Below, in pieces: positions 23,647-32,351 of a DNA stretch of 35,526 bases (position 1 is the stretch's first letter; each line of letters begins with the position of its first letter). Made by a program: the position numbers and the translations under genes. Source of the stretch: an uncultured beta proteobacterium (GTDB lineage: Bacteria > Pseudomonadota > Gammaproteobacteria > Burkholderiales > Burkholderiaceae_C); the NCBI GenBank assembly GCA_903924955.1, contig CAIYDK010000613.1, positions 1-35,526 of the forward strand, read 5' to 3'. The notes below the pieces were generated by a model. It was not told the DNA's origin. It did not search any database and saw only the letters and a program-made list of their open reading frames with translations.

Positions 23647-26151
23647 TCAACCCTTTTCTTCATAAAACCGAATCTGATTTCGCCCGGCAGCTTTGGCCTC
23701 GTACATCGCAACATCGGCCCATCTCATAATATCGTCCTGGCTGCCTTCGGTGCCATTGAACACCATCACCCCAATACTGCCTGTGCAACGATGCTCTACC
23801 GTGGTGTCTGGTGGCGTTTCTTGCGTGATGGTAAATATATAAGGTTCCGATAAGGCAACGCGTATTTTTTCGGCAACAATTTTTGCATGTGTTGTAGAGA
23901 TGGTTTTATCTATATCCAATTCAGCCAACATTACGACGAATTCATCACCGCCAAAGCGGGCGACCGTATCCATTTCGCGCAAGCAGCTTTTTAAGCGGTT
24001 GGATGCTTCGATCAATAACATATCACCCACCACATGCCCGTGGGTATCATTGAGTGGCTTGAAATTATCTAAGTCAAGAAACATTAATGCGCCGTAACAC
24101 TTGCTACGTCTGGCAGCAGCGGTGGTTTGACTTAATCGGTCGTTGAGCATGCGCCGGTTTGGAAGTTTAGTCAACGTGTCGTAGTACGCTAACTGGCGAA
24201 CTTCCTCCTCCAACTTTTTCCGTTCTGAAATGTCCAGCTTAACCGCGACATAGTGGTTCACCGTGCCATCGTCCTCTTTAACAGGAGAAATATAGGCCTC
24301 TTCGAAATAGGTTTCACCATTTTTACGTTTATTAATAAACTCACCGACCCAAGATTGACCTTTGTTAAGTTTGTCCCATAACGCAACATGAATTGATTTA
24401 TCGGTCAACCCGGACTGCAGTACTCGCGGGTTTTGCCCGACAGCATCTTCCTGGCTGAAGCCGGTAACTTTAGTGAAACATGGGTTGATATATTCAATAT
24501 TGGCATTTATATCAGTGATAACGACTGAAGCTGGGCTTTGTTCAATCGCCGTAGATAGCAAGCGCACCTTCGTTTCAGTAGCTTTTCGTGTGGTGATGTC
24601 TGTAATAAAACCATGCCAAAGGGTCGCGCCATCGGCTTCCCGCTCAGGCATGGCATTACCTAACAACCATTTCACCGAGCCATCTTCAAACCTCACGCGA
24701 TATTCCTGATGCCATGGCGTCAAATTTTGCGCTGACGTTTGTATCGAAGCCACAAGCCTATCAAAATCGTCGGGGAAGATGGAAGAGAAAACTCTGCTTG
24801 CATCCTCAATGACTTCCTCCGGGCTTACATTGTAGATTTCACGAATGCCTTCGCTGGCAAAAGGGAAGCAACTACTCCCATCGGGCCGTTGACGGTATTG
24901 GTAAACGGCACCGGGCACCGAGTGCGCAATTTTTGTCAATAAATCCAGTGCCTTCTGCTTCTCTGAAATCAATTCAACGAGTTCATCTGCCATCGTGTTG
25001 AACCCGGCGCCAATCGCTGTCAGTTCATCGTGTGTACTTAGGTGTACGCGCCCTCGCATATCCCCCTGTACAAACCCTGATACCACGTTCGTCAGTATGT
25101 TGATGTTGCCCAAGGTGGCATAGTAAATGGCACCCATGAAGTAAATCATCGACAGTAATAGCAGGAATGCCAGGCTGCCAGACACTTGCAATTTAGTTTG
25201 ATTATTCTGAATGCGATTCAGAATTAGATTTTCAGCAGTTGGCAGCAGTGATTTGTACAGCACATCGTAACCACCATTTATAGATTTTGTTGCGATCGTA
25301 AAAAAATCGCCTGGCTGAATGGAAAAATGTCTATTTATAATGTTATGGGTAACTACAGATATAACTTGTTCAGAGGTATTTTCTACACTTTCATTAATTT
25401 CCAGTAGGCTTTTGCTTATTTCTGGGTTGTATGTTGCAGCTTTTTCGATGTTAAATTTGAGGGGATTTAGCGTGTGTTTAAGTAGTGTTATTAATGTATT
25501 TAGATGAATTAATTGCTGTTCAGATGCGGATTTTTCACCAAGTCTGCTCATGCCATATGCACGCATCTGGCCTAGATGTTCAAGCGCATTTAGCAGTTCA
25601 TCGCTTGCAGTAATGACCAGATAAAATGCGTCAAGATTAGATTCACCGGTTAATCCATAGTCATCAGCAATGACGGATTCAAACCGCAACAGTTCATCAA
25701 CTAAATGAGTGTGGATGGTAAAGTTTTCATCAGGAGTCCACTGCGAGCCCTGCGACTGAATTTTTTTCCATTCGGTTGAGATAATTCTCCAGGAGTCATT
25801 CTGTTTCGTATTAGCCGGAAAATGCGCATTTAATTCAGAAAATACTATTTCTACATCCGATGACTTTTCTGAAAGTGCCAATTCCAGCCCTCTGATGCCA
25901 CTCAGTGAGCCAGCGGAAAGCCCGCGGTGCTGTTGCACCAACTGCACTGCTTTAATGACGGGACGGATGATTTTCAGACCTTCGAGCTCTCTTTGGGAGC
26001 TGTTAATAGTCTGATTTAAATTTGAATACAGGCCATAAATTGTGATCAAAACCGCAGTTAGGGTAATTAATCCAAGCAGCAAAAACTTTTTAGAAAACGT
26101 CATCCGATTCATCAAGGTGATGGCTGGATTGAGCAGAATTCTGTGTGTCAT
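23647..26151 (-). CDS. Membrane PAS-PAS-GGDEF diguanylate cyclase
   Basis: Makes c-di-GMP in response to an extracytoplasmic signal. The product is 834 aa from the ATG at 26151; an ATG at 26112 is also possible. The order is: TM1 (about 20-42); periplasmic helical sensor of about 270 residues with QLVQQHRGLSAGSLSG, reminiscent of NIT-type sensors; TM2; HAMP; a PAS domain ending in DITTRK; a second PAS (ASVVITDINANIEYINP to KLDISERK); and the GGDEF domain. The active site RFGGDEF is complete (GGDEF at 734-738), and an inhibitory I-site RxxD (REMD) lies five residues before it. There is no EAL domain. The part encoding the sensor (about 25150-26100) is visibly more AT-rich than its surroundings, suggesting transfer or a domain swap. 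Confidence 0.9.
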   Translation of the reverse strand: MTHRILLNPAITLMNRMTFSKKFLLLGLITLTAVLITIYGLYSNLNQTINSSQRELEGLKIIRPVIKAVQLVQQHRGLSAGSLSGIRGLELALSEKSSDVEIVFSELNAHFPANTKQNDSWRIISTEWKKIQSQGSQWTPDENFTIHTHLVDELLRFESVIADDYGLTGESNLDAFYLVITASDELLNALEHLGQMRAYGMSRLGEKSASEQQLIHLNTLITLLKHTLNPLKFNIEKAATYNPEISKSLLEINESVENTSEQVISVVTHNIINRHFSIQPGDFFTIATKSINGGYDVLYKSLLPTAENLILNRIQNNQTKLQVSGSLAFLLLLSMIYFMGAIYYATLGNINILTNVVSGFVQGDMRGRVHLSTHDELTAIGAGFNTMADELVELISEKQKALDLLTKIAHSVPGAVYQYRQRPDGSSCFPFASEGIREIYNVSPEEVIEDASRVFSSIFPDDFDRLVASIQTSAQNLTPWHQEYRVRFEDGSVKWLLGNAMPEREADGATLWHGFITDITTRKATETKVRLLSTAIEQSPASVVITDINANIEYINPCFTKVTGFSQEDAVGQNPRVLQSGLTDKSIHVALWDKLNKGQSWVGEFINKRKNGETYFEEAYISPVKEDDGTVNHYVAVKLDISERKKLEEEVRQLAYYDTLTKLPNRRMLNDRLSQTTAAARRSKCYGALMFLDLDNFKPLNDTHGHVVGDMLLIEASNRLKSCLREMDTVARFGGDEFVVMLAELDIDKTISTTHAKIVAEKIRVALSEPYIFTITQETPPDTTVEHRCTGSIGVMVFNGTEGSQDDIMRWADVAMYEAKAAGRNQIRFYEEKG

Positions 26152-26345
26152 AGCGATTGACTCTAGAAATGGACAATTTTTGTTGCAGCGGTTCAGGCCT
26201 GGTTTGCCATTGCGTTGCTCCAAACCGCCTCACAAGGGCGTACAAAAGTGACGTGTCACCGGCCGCCATGCCTTTGGATTCTCCAACCACTGGCAGCGGA
26301 TTTTCTCAGTGTGCCGAATGGGTTTGGGCCCCCCCATGTAATCGG

Positions 26346-26861
26346 TCAGTGCCGGGCGTACACGCTACTTCGCCCATCTGGTCCAACGAGCATCGTGTTA
26401 AAGGCTTCGCGCCGGATTTCTTTGGGTTGCCCGCCGTTGTCCAGAATCGTACAGGCAGTGTCGCAAATGGGGTTGTAACTCTCGCGACCCGGTGCGCCGC
26501 CCGGTAGCCCTGGCACGGCGAGTCCTCGGGCATTGGGTTTCTCTTGCAGTAGCAGCAAAATGTCTGCCGCTGGTACATGGCCTTCTAGAAAATAGCGGCC
26601 CACTTTGGCGGTGTGCACCGATTCCAATGCAGTTGGCACGTTGAGCCAGCGTTTGATCCTTGGCATGTCGGATTGCAGTTTTTCTTCGATGATCACGGTG
26701 AAACCGTTTTGGCGCAAATGGTCGGCCCAGTCAATGCAGGCCAGACAGGGGCTGGGCGCGTAAACGACCACGCTTGGCAGCACGGCAGGTTCAGTCGCAC
26801 GCGCGGCGGTGAGGGACCAGGGCATAAGCAGCAGGGCTGCGACACAGACTATGGTGCGCAT
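26346..26861 (-). CDS. DUF411-family periplasmic metal-binding protein
   Basis: A 171-aa protein with a signal peptide (about 1-22). The DUF411 pattern is recognisable: CLACIDWADHLRQNGFTV (39-56), SVHTAKVGRYFLEGHVPAADI (starts at 81) and GLAVPGLPGGAPG (113-125). DUF411 proteins are often linked to copper resistance. Here the usual SCHTA motif is SVHTA, so one conserved cysteine is missing, while an extra pair, C133 and C137 (ICDTAC), appears in a longer C-terminal tail. The ATG overlaps the stop of the upstream ankyrin gene by one base (TGATG), so translation is coupled. The operon is cytochrome c, ankyrin protein, DUF411. Copper binding is inferred; it may support the copper enzymes of denitrification. 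Confidence 0.82.
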   Translation of the reverse strand: MRTIVCVAALLLMPWSLTAARATEPAVLPSVVVYAPSPCLACIDWADHLRQNGFTVIIEEKLQSDMPRIKRWLNVPTALESVHTAKVGRYFLEGHVPAADILLLLQEKPNARGLAVPGLPGGAPGRESYNPICDTACTILDNGGQPKEIRREAFNTMLVGPDGRSSVYARH

Positions 26862-27385
26862 CAGCAACCCTTGACAGGTTTCCCGGGTTTGCAGCCCTTG
26901 AGAATCCACAGAGAAATCTCGCCGGCCAGTTCGTCAGCCCGCACCTTGCGTGCCATGCTCAATACGTCGCGCCCGTCGTTGGTTTTGAGCAGCGGGTCAG
27001 CGCCTGCCTGCAAGAGCAGCATGGCGTTTGCGTTGCGTATGGCAAAGGCTGCCATGTGCAGGGGTGTGCGCCCATCAGCGTCTCGTGCATTGGGGTTGGC
27101 TCCGGCGGCGAGCAGGGCCTTGAGCGGCCCGCTGTCGCCGTTCATGGCTGCGTAGTGCAGGGGGCTGGCCCCTAACGGTGTGCGGGCGTCGCGGTTTTGC
27201 GCAGAGGTTTTCAGCAGACGTTCCACATCGGGGCGTGTGCCCATACGCGCAGCATCGTGGATCGGCCCCTCGTTCATGCCCGGCAACACGCCAGTGGGCT
27301 GCTCGGCCTGGGCCCAGACCATCGGGAGGGCTAGCGCAAACGCCAGCGCGATCAGCGCAGTCTTCAAAGAAAACAATCGATTCAT
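26861..27385 (-). CDS. Periplasmic ankyrin-repeat protein
   Basis: A 174-aa secreted ankyrin protein. The start at 27385 gives a signal peptide (hydrophobic 7-25, cleavage near WAQA); an ORF start at 27412 adds nine residues before it. Three to four ankyrin repeats are visible: EGPIHDAARMGTRPDVERLL, GASPLHYAAMNGDSGPLKAL, GRTPLHMAAFAIRNANAML and a final GRDVLSMAR half repeat. The C-terminus carries two cysteines (GCKPGKPVKGC). Periplasmic ankyrin proteins such as AnkB are tied to oxidative stress and catalase function in Pseudomonas. Here it sits between a dihaem cytochrome c and a DUF411 protein and probably acts as a protein-binding partner of one of them. Confidence 0.85.
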   Translation of the reverse strand: MNRLFSLKTALIALAFALALPMVWAQAEQPTGVLPGMNEGPIHDAARMGTRPDVERLLKTSAQNRDARTPLGASPLHYAAMNGDSGPLKALLAAGANPNARDADGRTPLHMAAFAIRNANAMLLLQAGADPLLKTNDGRDVLSMARKVRADELAGEISLWILKGCKPGKPVKGC

Positions 27386-27434
27386 GCAGCAACCACCATG
27401 CAATACCTCCAAATGAAGTGACCAATTTAACCGT

Positions 27435-28091
27435 TCAAGGTTGCCCCGTCTGTATTAGGGTCAAATAGGCTAGGATGTCTTGCAGGTCTTGTGCCTTGAG
27501 TTCATTCAAAATGCCACGCATCTCCACCTCGTCATGCGAACGCTCGCCTTTGAGGAAACTGGAAATTTGCTTCATCAGGTAACTGGTGTATTGCCCCACC
27601 AAGCGTGGAAATTTGCCGCGACCCATGCCGTCCTTGCCATGACAGGCAAAGCATTCTTTTTTGTATATTTTGCCGCCGTTGTCAATGTCACCGGGCGCGC
27701 GCGGAATGATCATGACCTTTTCCATTGCGGTCAGTCGGGTCAGGGCGTCGTCATCGGGCTTGAATTCGGGCCACTCAGTTGGTAGCTCAATGGACGCCAG
27801 GTAGGCCGACACATCTTCCACATCCTGATCTGACATTTCCCGTTCCTGCGTGTAGGGGAACATGGGCAGGTTCAGGCGGGTGCGGGCGCGAAATGCCTTG
27901 AGCTGGTCAGCGATATGGGCAGCACGCTGACCTCCGATGCGTGGGTATTCGCCCTTCTTGCCGCCCTGGCCGAACTCGCCGTGGCATCCGGCGCAGGTGG
28001 CGTTGATATCTTTGCCCTTCTCAAGATTTTGGGCGCTTGCCAGCGGCATAGCAAGCATCAGAAATACGCAGAGCAGCAGTGTTTTCATCAT
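27435..28091 (-). CDS. Dihaem cytochrome c (c4-type)
   Basis: A 218-aa periplasmic cytochrome with a signal peptide ending near LASA (residue 20) and two haem motifs, CAGCH (about 33-37) and CFACH in the C-terminal domain. Each domain has the R-I/L-x-GQ pattern and later methionines suited to axial ligation (for example LNLPMFPY and EVEMRGIL). Design and length match cytochrome c4 and resemble the nos-cluster dihaem protein at 6805-7548. It is the first gene of the minus-strand operon with the ankyrin and DUF411 genes (49 bp gap to the ankyrin start). It starts 98 bp after the guaC stop; no FNR-type box was seen in that gap. Confidence 0.9.
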   Translation of the reverse strand: MMKTLLLCVFLMLAMPLASAQNLEKGKDINATCAGCHGEFGQGGKKGEYPRIGGQRAAHIADQLKAFRARTRLNLPMFPYTQEREMSDQDVEDVSAYLASIELPTEWPEFKPDDDALTRLTAMEKVMIIPRAPGDIDNGGKIYKKECFACHGKDGMGRGKFPRLVGQYTSYLMKQISSFLKGERSHDEVEMRGILNELKAQDLQDILAYLTLIQTGQP

Positions 28092-28189
28092 TCGTTCGAA
28101 ACTATCCCGCCATGGGACATGGGCACGTGGATTGTGCCCGTGTTCATTTCTGAGCGAATTGATGAAGAATAAGTTTTTGGGCGGTCTTG

Positions 28190-29167
28190 CTACATTAGCA
28201 GGTGTTCACCCGCATTGTCTCCGCCTAGCGTGACGTAATTGACCTTGCGAATGTCCATGAGCTTCTTGCCGCCCGAGTAGCTAATGGAGCTTTGCACATC
28301 CTGCTCCATTTCAACCAGTGTGTTGGCCAGCTTGCCTTTGATGGGCTCCAGAATGCGCTTGCCTTCAACGTGCTTGTATTCGCCCTTGTTGAAGTCGCTG
28401 GCCGAACCGTAGTATTCCTTGTACAGCTTGCCATCAACTTCGACCGTTTGGCCCGGACTTTCTTCATGGCCCGCAAACAGTGAGCCAATCATCACCATGG
28501 TGGCGCCAAAGCGGATGCTTTTGGCAATGTCGCCGTGGTCACGAATGCCACCGTCCGCAATGATGGGCTTGGTGGCCACCCGCGCGCACCACTTGACGGC
28601 GGACAGTTGCCAGCCACCCGTGCCAAAGCCGGTCTTGAGCTTGGTGATGCACACCTTGCCAGGGCCAATGCCGACTTTGGTAGCGTCTGCGCCCCAGTTT
28701 TCCAGGTCAATTACCGCTTCGGGTGTAGCCACGTTGCCGGCGATGATGAAGGTATTGGGCATTTTGCCCTTGAGGTAGATGATCATGTCGCGCACGCTGT
28801 CAGCATGGCCGTGGGCGATGTCGATGGTCACGTACTCGGGTGTCAGGCCGAGTTCGGCGAGCTTGTCGACAGTCTCATAGTCTGGCTTTTTGACGCCCAG
28901 GGAGATGGATGCAAACAAGCCCCGGGCTTTCATGTCTTTCACGAACTGCACGTTGTCCAGGTCAAAGCGGTGCATCACATAAAAGTAGCTGTTTTGCGCC
29001 AGCCAGACGCAGATGGATTCGTCCACCACGGTTTTCATGTTGGCGGGAACGACGGGTAGGCGGAATTTGCGTCCACCCAGTTCTACACCGGCATCGCATT
29101 CGGAGCGGCTTTCCACGCGGCATTTGCGTGGCAGCAAGAGAATGTTGTCGTAGTCAAAAATTTCCAT
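28190..29167 (-). CDS. guaC: GMP reductase
   Basis: Reduces GMP to IMP with NADPH, releasing ammonia, in purine salvage. The 325-aa length and the sequence are of the IMPDH/GMPR TIM-barrel family without CBS domains. The catalytic loop [11 protein letters not shown] (167-177, with C173) is followed by [13 protein letters not shown] and the [14 protein letters not shown] phosphate site. The N-terminus ([16 protein letters not shown]) is that of the GuaC2 type found in Firmicutes and some proteobacteria, and supports the ATG at 29167. Upstream, a terminator hairpin lies only 20 bp before the start, which may control expression. It is divergent from uvrD. Confidence 0.93.
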   Translation of the reverse strand: MEIFDYDNILLLPRKCRVESRSECDAGVELGGRKFRLPVVPANMKTVVDESICVWLAQNSYFYVMHRFDLDNVQFVKDMKARGLFASISLGVKKPDYETVDKLAELGLTPEYVTIDIAHGHADSVRDMIIYLKGKMPNTFIIAGNVATPEAVIDLENWGADATKVGIGPGKVCITKLKTGFGTGGWQLSAVKWCARVATKPIIADGGIRDHGDIAKSIRFGATMVMIGSLFAGHEESPGQTVEVDGKLYKEYYGSASDFNKGEYKHVEGKRILEPIKGKLANTLVEMEQDVQSSISYSGGKKLMDIRKVNYVTLGGDNAGEHLLM

Positions 29168-29187
29168 GATTACCTAGCTCCAGACAT

Positions 29188-29220
29188 AAAAAAACCGGGT
29201 CGCAATTGCTTGGGCCCGGT
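29188..29220 (-). terminator. Intrinsic-terminator-like hairpin in the guaC leader
   Basis: Read leftward, ACCGGG (29220-29215) pairs with CCCGGT (29199-29194), with a 15-nt loop that holds a small GCAATTGC palindrome, and is followed by a run of T residues (29194-29188). It lies 20 bp before the guaC ATG. No gene to its right is on this strand, so it is not the end of an upstream operon visible here. It fits an attenuator or riboswitch expression platform. Confidence 0.7.
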
Positions 29221-29259
29221 GATTGATTCTACGCAGGTTGCTGATCGGGGTCAGATCTT

Positions 29260-29280
29260 CTTGGTGGATTCTTGGTGGAT
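29260..29280. repeat. 11-bp tandem repeat in the guaC/uvrD intergenic region
   Basis: CTTGGTGGATT (29260-29270) is followed directly by CTTGGTGGAT (29271-29280). It lies in the 230-bp divergent gap, upstream of the guaC leader hairpin. It could be a paired regulator site or part of a folded guaC leader. Confidence 0.55.
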
Positions 29281-29397
29281 CGTCATCGCCACCCTGATCT
29301 GGGCCTGCGTAAATGGTGTGCCTGCTGAATCCACAATACGAGTGTTCGCCGCTACACAGCAATATTCATCTTCCACAGGGCTTTCTACAATCAAGGT

Positions 29398-31722
29398 ATG
29401 CACCCAACCTTTGCCGCTTTTGACACGTCGCTGTCGCCCCTGCTCGCCACCCTCAACCCCGAACAGTGCGCCGCCGTCACCCTGCCCGCCGAGCACGCAC
29501 TGATCCTGGCGGGCGCCGGGTCGGGCAAGACCCGGGTGCTCACCACGCGCATTGCCTGGTTGTTGCAAAACGGGCATGTGTCGTCGGGCGGCATTTTGGC
29601 TGTTACGTTTACCAACAAGGCGGCCAAGGAGATGATGACGCGGCTCACAAGCATGCTGCCGGTCAACGTGCGTGGGATGTGGATTGGTACGTTCCACGGC
29701 TTGTGCAACCGGTTTTTGCGCTCGCATTTCAAGATGGCGAACCTGCCGCAGGCCTTTCAGATTCTGGACACGCAAGATCAACTCTCCGCGATCAAGCGTC
29801 TGTGCAAGCAGAACAATATTGACGACGAACGGTTTCCGGCCAAGCAGATGCAGTGGTTCATTGGTGGCTGCAAGGAAGACGGTTTGCGCCCCAATATGGT
29901 GGAGGTGCGTGATGAAGAAACCCGCCGCAAGGTGGAGATTTACCAACTCTACGAAGAGCAATGCCAGCGCGAAGGCGTGGTGGATTTTGGCGAGCTGATG
30001 CTGCGCTCATACGAACTTTTGCGCGACAACGACCCCATTCGCGAGCACTACCAGCGCCGCTTTCGCCACATTTTGATTGACGAGTTTCAAGATACGAACA
30101 AGCTCCAATATGCCTGGATCAAGATGCTGGCCGGGCAAGGGGCTGACGCCAGCCCCGACACCCCCGGCGGTGCGGTGATGGCGGTGGGTGACGATGACCA
30201 AAGCATCTATGCCTTCCGTGGCGCCCGTGTGGGCAACATGGCCGATTTTGTGCGCGAGTTCAATGTACAGCACCAGATCAAGCTGGAACAGAACTACCGC
30301 AGCTACAGCAACATTCTGGACTCGGCCAATGCGTTGATCAGCCACAATAGCAAACGCCTGGGCAAGAATCTGCGTACGCAGCAGGGCGCCGGTGAGCCGG
30401 TGCGGGTCTATGAGGCACCAACCGACTTTGCCGAGGCGCAGTGGATGGTCGAGGAGATGAAGCAGCTGGTGCGCGATAGCGGTACCGAGGCAGGTTATGA
30501 GCGCAAAGAGATTGCCGTGCTCTACCGCAGCAACGCGCAAAGCCGGGTGATTGAAACGGCACTCTTCAATGCGGCTATGCCCTACCGTGTGTACGGCGGG
30601 TTGCGCTTTTTTGAGCGGGCCGAAATCAAGCACGCGCTGGCCTACCTGCGCCTGTTGGAGAACCCCAATGACGACACCAGCTTTATGCGGGTAGTGAACT
30701 TTCCGGCGCGTGGCATCGGTGCACGAAGCCTGGAGCAACTGCAGGATGTGGCTCGTGCAAACGGTTGCTCTTTGCATGATGCAGTGAGTGCCTTGACCGG
30801 GCGTGCGGGGGCCGCCATCGCTGGGTTTGTCGCCAAGATTGATGTGTTGCGCGAGCAGACGGTAGGCATGAACTTGCGCGACATCATTGCGCTCATGTTG
30901 GATCAAAGTGGCCTGATTGATCATTACAAGGTGGACCGCGAGGGCGCAGACCGGCTGGAGAATCTGGACGAACTGGTCAACGCTGCCGAGAGCTTTGTCA
31001 TGCAGGAGGGTTTTGGTCGGGACGCTGCAGTGGCCACACCGAACCCAGATGCGTTTGGCGATACCGGAGAAACGCTTTCGCCCCTGGTTGCCTTTTTGAC
31101 CCATGCTGCACTGGAGGCGGGCGACAACATGGCGCAGGCCGGGCAGGACGCCATACAGCTCATGACGGTGCATTCCAGCAAAGGGCTGGAGTTTGACTGC
31201 GTGTTCATTACGGGCATGGAGGAGGGCTTGTTTCCGCACGAAAACTCCATGAGCGACCACGATGGCCTGGAGGAAGAGCGCCGCCTGATGTATGTGGCCA
31301 TTACCCGGGCGCGCAAACGCCTGTACCTGAGCCACTCGCAGTCGCGCATGCTGCACGGTCAGACGCGCTTCAACCTCAAGAGCCGATTTTTTGAAGAGTT
31401 GCCAGAGCCATGTCTGAAGTGGCTGACACCCAAACACCAGAATTTCAACCGCGGGTGGAACGCGGAAGCTGCTATGCATTCAGGAGCGTCTTACGCTGTT
31501 TCTACGGGGGCTGGAGGCTCATTGGGTCAAAAAGTCGCACGCAAGGATGAATCGCAGCACGGTTTGCGGTTGGGCATGCTGGTGTTTCACGCCAAGTTTG
31601 GTGAGGGCACGGTGCTGACGCTGGAAGGCAGCGGGGACGACGCCCGAGCCCAAATCAACTTCCCGCGCCACGGCACCAAGTGGCTGGCGCTCAGCGTGGC
31701 CAAGCTGACACCGGTTCCCTGA
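29398..31722 (+). CDS. uvrD: UvrD/Rep/PcrA-type superfamily 1 DNA helicase
   Basis: A 3'-5' DNA helicase for nucleotide excision and mismatch repair and for clearing replication-transcription conflicts. The 774-aa product has all SF1A motifs: LNPEQCAAV Q-motif, Walker A GAGSGKT (39-45), AVTFTNKAAKEM, GTFHGLCNRFLR, motif II DEFQDTN (228-234), GDDDQSIYAFRGA, EQNYRS, and motifs V-VI in TVHSSKGLEFD...VAITRARKRLYL. The C-terminus ends in a Tudor-like domain (MLVFHAKFGEGTVLTLEG to the end) as in UvrD/PcrA rather than Rep. The start at 29398 fits the family N-terminus; the ribosome site is AAGG at about 29394. A stretch at about 535-560 (GFGRDAAVATPNPDAFGDTG) is a species-specific loop. Confidence 0.95.
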   Translation: MHPTFAAFDTSLSPLLATLNPEQCAAVTLPAEHALILAGAGSGKTRVLTTRIAWLLQNGHVSSGGILAVTFTNKAAKEMMTRLTSMLPVNVRGMWIGTFHGLCNRFLRSHFKMANLPQAFQILDTQDQLSAIKRLCKQNNIDDERFPAKQMQWFIGGCKEDGLRPNMVEVRDEETRRKVEIYQLYEEQCQREGVVDFGELMLRSYELLRDNDPIREHYQRRFRHILIDEFQDTNKLQYAWIKMLAGQGADASPDTPGGAVMAVGDDDQSIYAFRGARVGNMADFVREFNVQHQIKLEQNYRSYSNILDSANALISHNSKRLGKNLRTQQGAGEPVRVYEAPTDFAEAQWMVEEMKQLVRDSGTEAGYERKEIAVLYRSNAQSRVIETALFNAAMPYRVYGGLRFFERAEIKHALAYLRLLENPNDDTSFMRVVNFPARGIGARSLEQLQDVARANGCSLHDAVSALTGRAGAAIAGFVAKIDVLREQTVGMNLRDIIALMLDQSGLIDHYKVDREGADRLENLDELVNAAESFVMQEGFGRDAAVATPNPDAFGDTGETLSPLVAFLTHAALEAGDNMAQAGQDAIQLMTVHSSKGLEFDCVFITGMEEGLFPHENSMSDHDGLEEERRLMYVAITRARKRLYLSHSQSRMLHGQTRFNLKSRFFEELPEPCLKWLTPKHQNFNRGWNAEAAMHSGASYAVSTGAGGSLGQKVARKDESQHGLRLGMLVFHAKFGEGTVLTLEGSGDDARAQINFPRHGTKWLALSVAKLTPVP

Positions 31723-31741
31723 ATTCAATTTCGTCCCGACG

Positions 31742-31767
31742 AAAAAAAGCCCGGATTAAACCGGGCT
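31742..31767 (-). terminator. Rho-independent terminator of the lipoprotein operon
   Basis: Read leftward, AGCCCGG (31767-31761) pairs with CCGGGCT (31754-31748) around a 6-nt loop and is followed by seven T residues (31748-31742). It ends the minus-strand operon whose last stop is at 31785. The plus strand lacks a T run, so it probably does not terminate uvrD efficiently. Confidence 0.9.
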
Positions 31768-31784
31768 TGATTGGGTCGCCGGAT

Positions 31785-32351
31785 TTACCGCGCGTTGGGC
31801 GCAGTCACCTGCAGCAGGCGGGTGACGTCCTTGTCGTTGGGCAAGGCGTAGTCATAGGCGCGAATGATGCGGCTGTCTTCGGTGCGCACAAACTTCAGGC
31901 TCACATAGGTGAAGTTAGCGGCGGCCGAGTAGGTGCCTACCAAAACCATGTTGGCGTTGTGACTGCGGGCAATGTCCTTGATCTCGCGTGACAGCAGCAA
32001 TTCACCGGTCTCTTCACGGATGAACACGTCGCCGCGCAACTTCATTTCCTTGACGTTAAAGCCTGCCGTTGCCAATTGGGAGGCATATTGTTCCGACAGC
32101 GTGCGACCCAACGGGGCAGAGCGGCGCATGTCGTTCACGTTGACGATGGTTGCCACCAGCACAGGCATATCACCGGAAGGTCCGCGGTCAAATTCGGCAA
32201 CCAGCTTATTGGCGGCGTCCTTGTTCAGGGCCACGAACTTGCTGGCAGCGGCTTCATCGTAAGTCGGGTCAACACGAACGCCAGAGGGGGCGCCGCAACC
32301 GGCCAGCAGTGCGATCGCGGTAGCAGCCGAGAGTATGAGTTTGGAGTTCAT
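31785..32351 (-). CDS. FlgO-like lipoprotein
   Basis: A 188-aa predicted outer-membrane lipoprotein with a lipobox ending in LLAGC (Cys near residue 19). The mature part matches the FlgO fold: LVAEFDRG, SEQYASQLATAGFNVKEMKL, DIARSHNANMVLVGTYSAA and a C-terminal strand pair VSLKFVRTEDSRIIRAYDY. FlgO in Vibrio belongs to a flagellar outer-membrane structure, but FlgO-domain lipoproteins occur outside flagellar loci, and no flagellar gene is adjacent here apart from the distant fapA-like gene. The ATG overlaps the stop of the upstream lipoprotein gene (ATGA), so the two are coupled and probably form a complex. A terminator follows. Confidence 0.82.
   Translation of the reverse strand: MNSKLILSAATAIALLAGCGAPSGVRVDPTYDEAAASKFVALNKDAANKLVAEFDRGPSGDMPVLVATIVNVNDMRRSAPLGRTLSEQYASQLATAGFNVKEMKLRGDVFIREETGELLLSREIKDIARSHNANMVLVGTYSAAANFTYVSLKFVRTEDSRIIRAYDYALPNDKDVTRLLQVTAPNAR

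Noticed and set aside
29251-29400. Possible small leftward gene upstream of guaC (frame ending TIHQESTKKI)
   Set aside because: It has no proper start codon with a ribosome site, continues as the antisense frame of uvrD and matches no family.
30007-31479. 490-residue open frame on the minus strand opposite uvrD
   Set aside because: It lies entirely within the conserved UvrD coding sequence, has no recognisable domains and has the composition of an antisense frame of a GC-rich gene.
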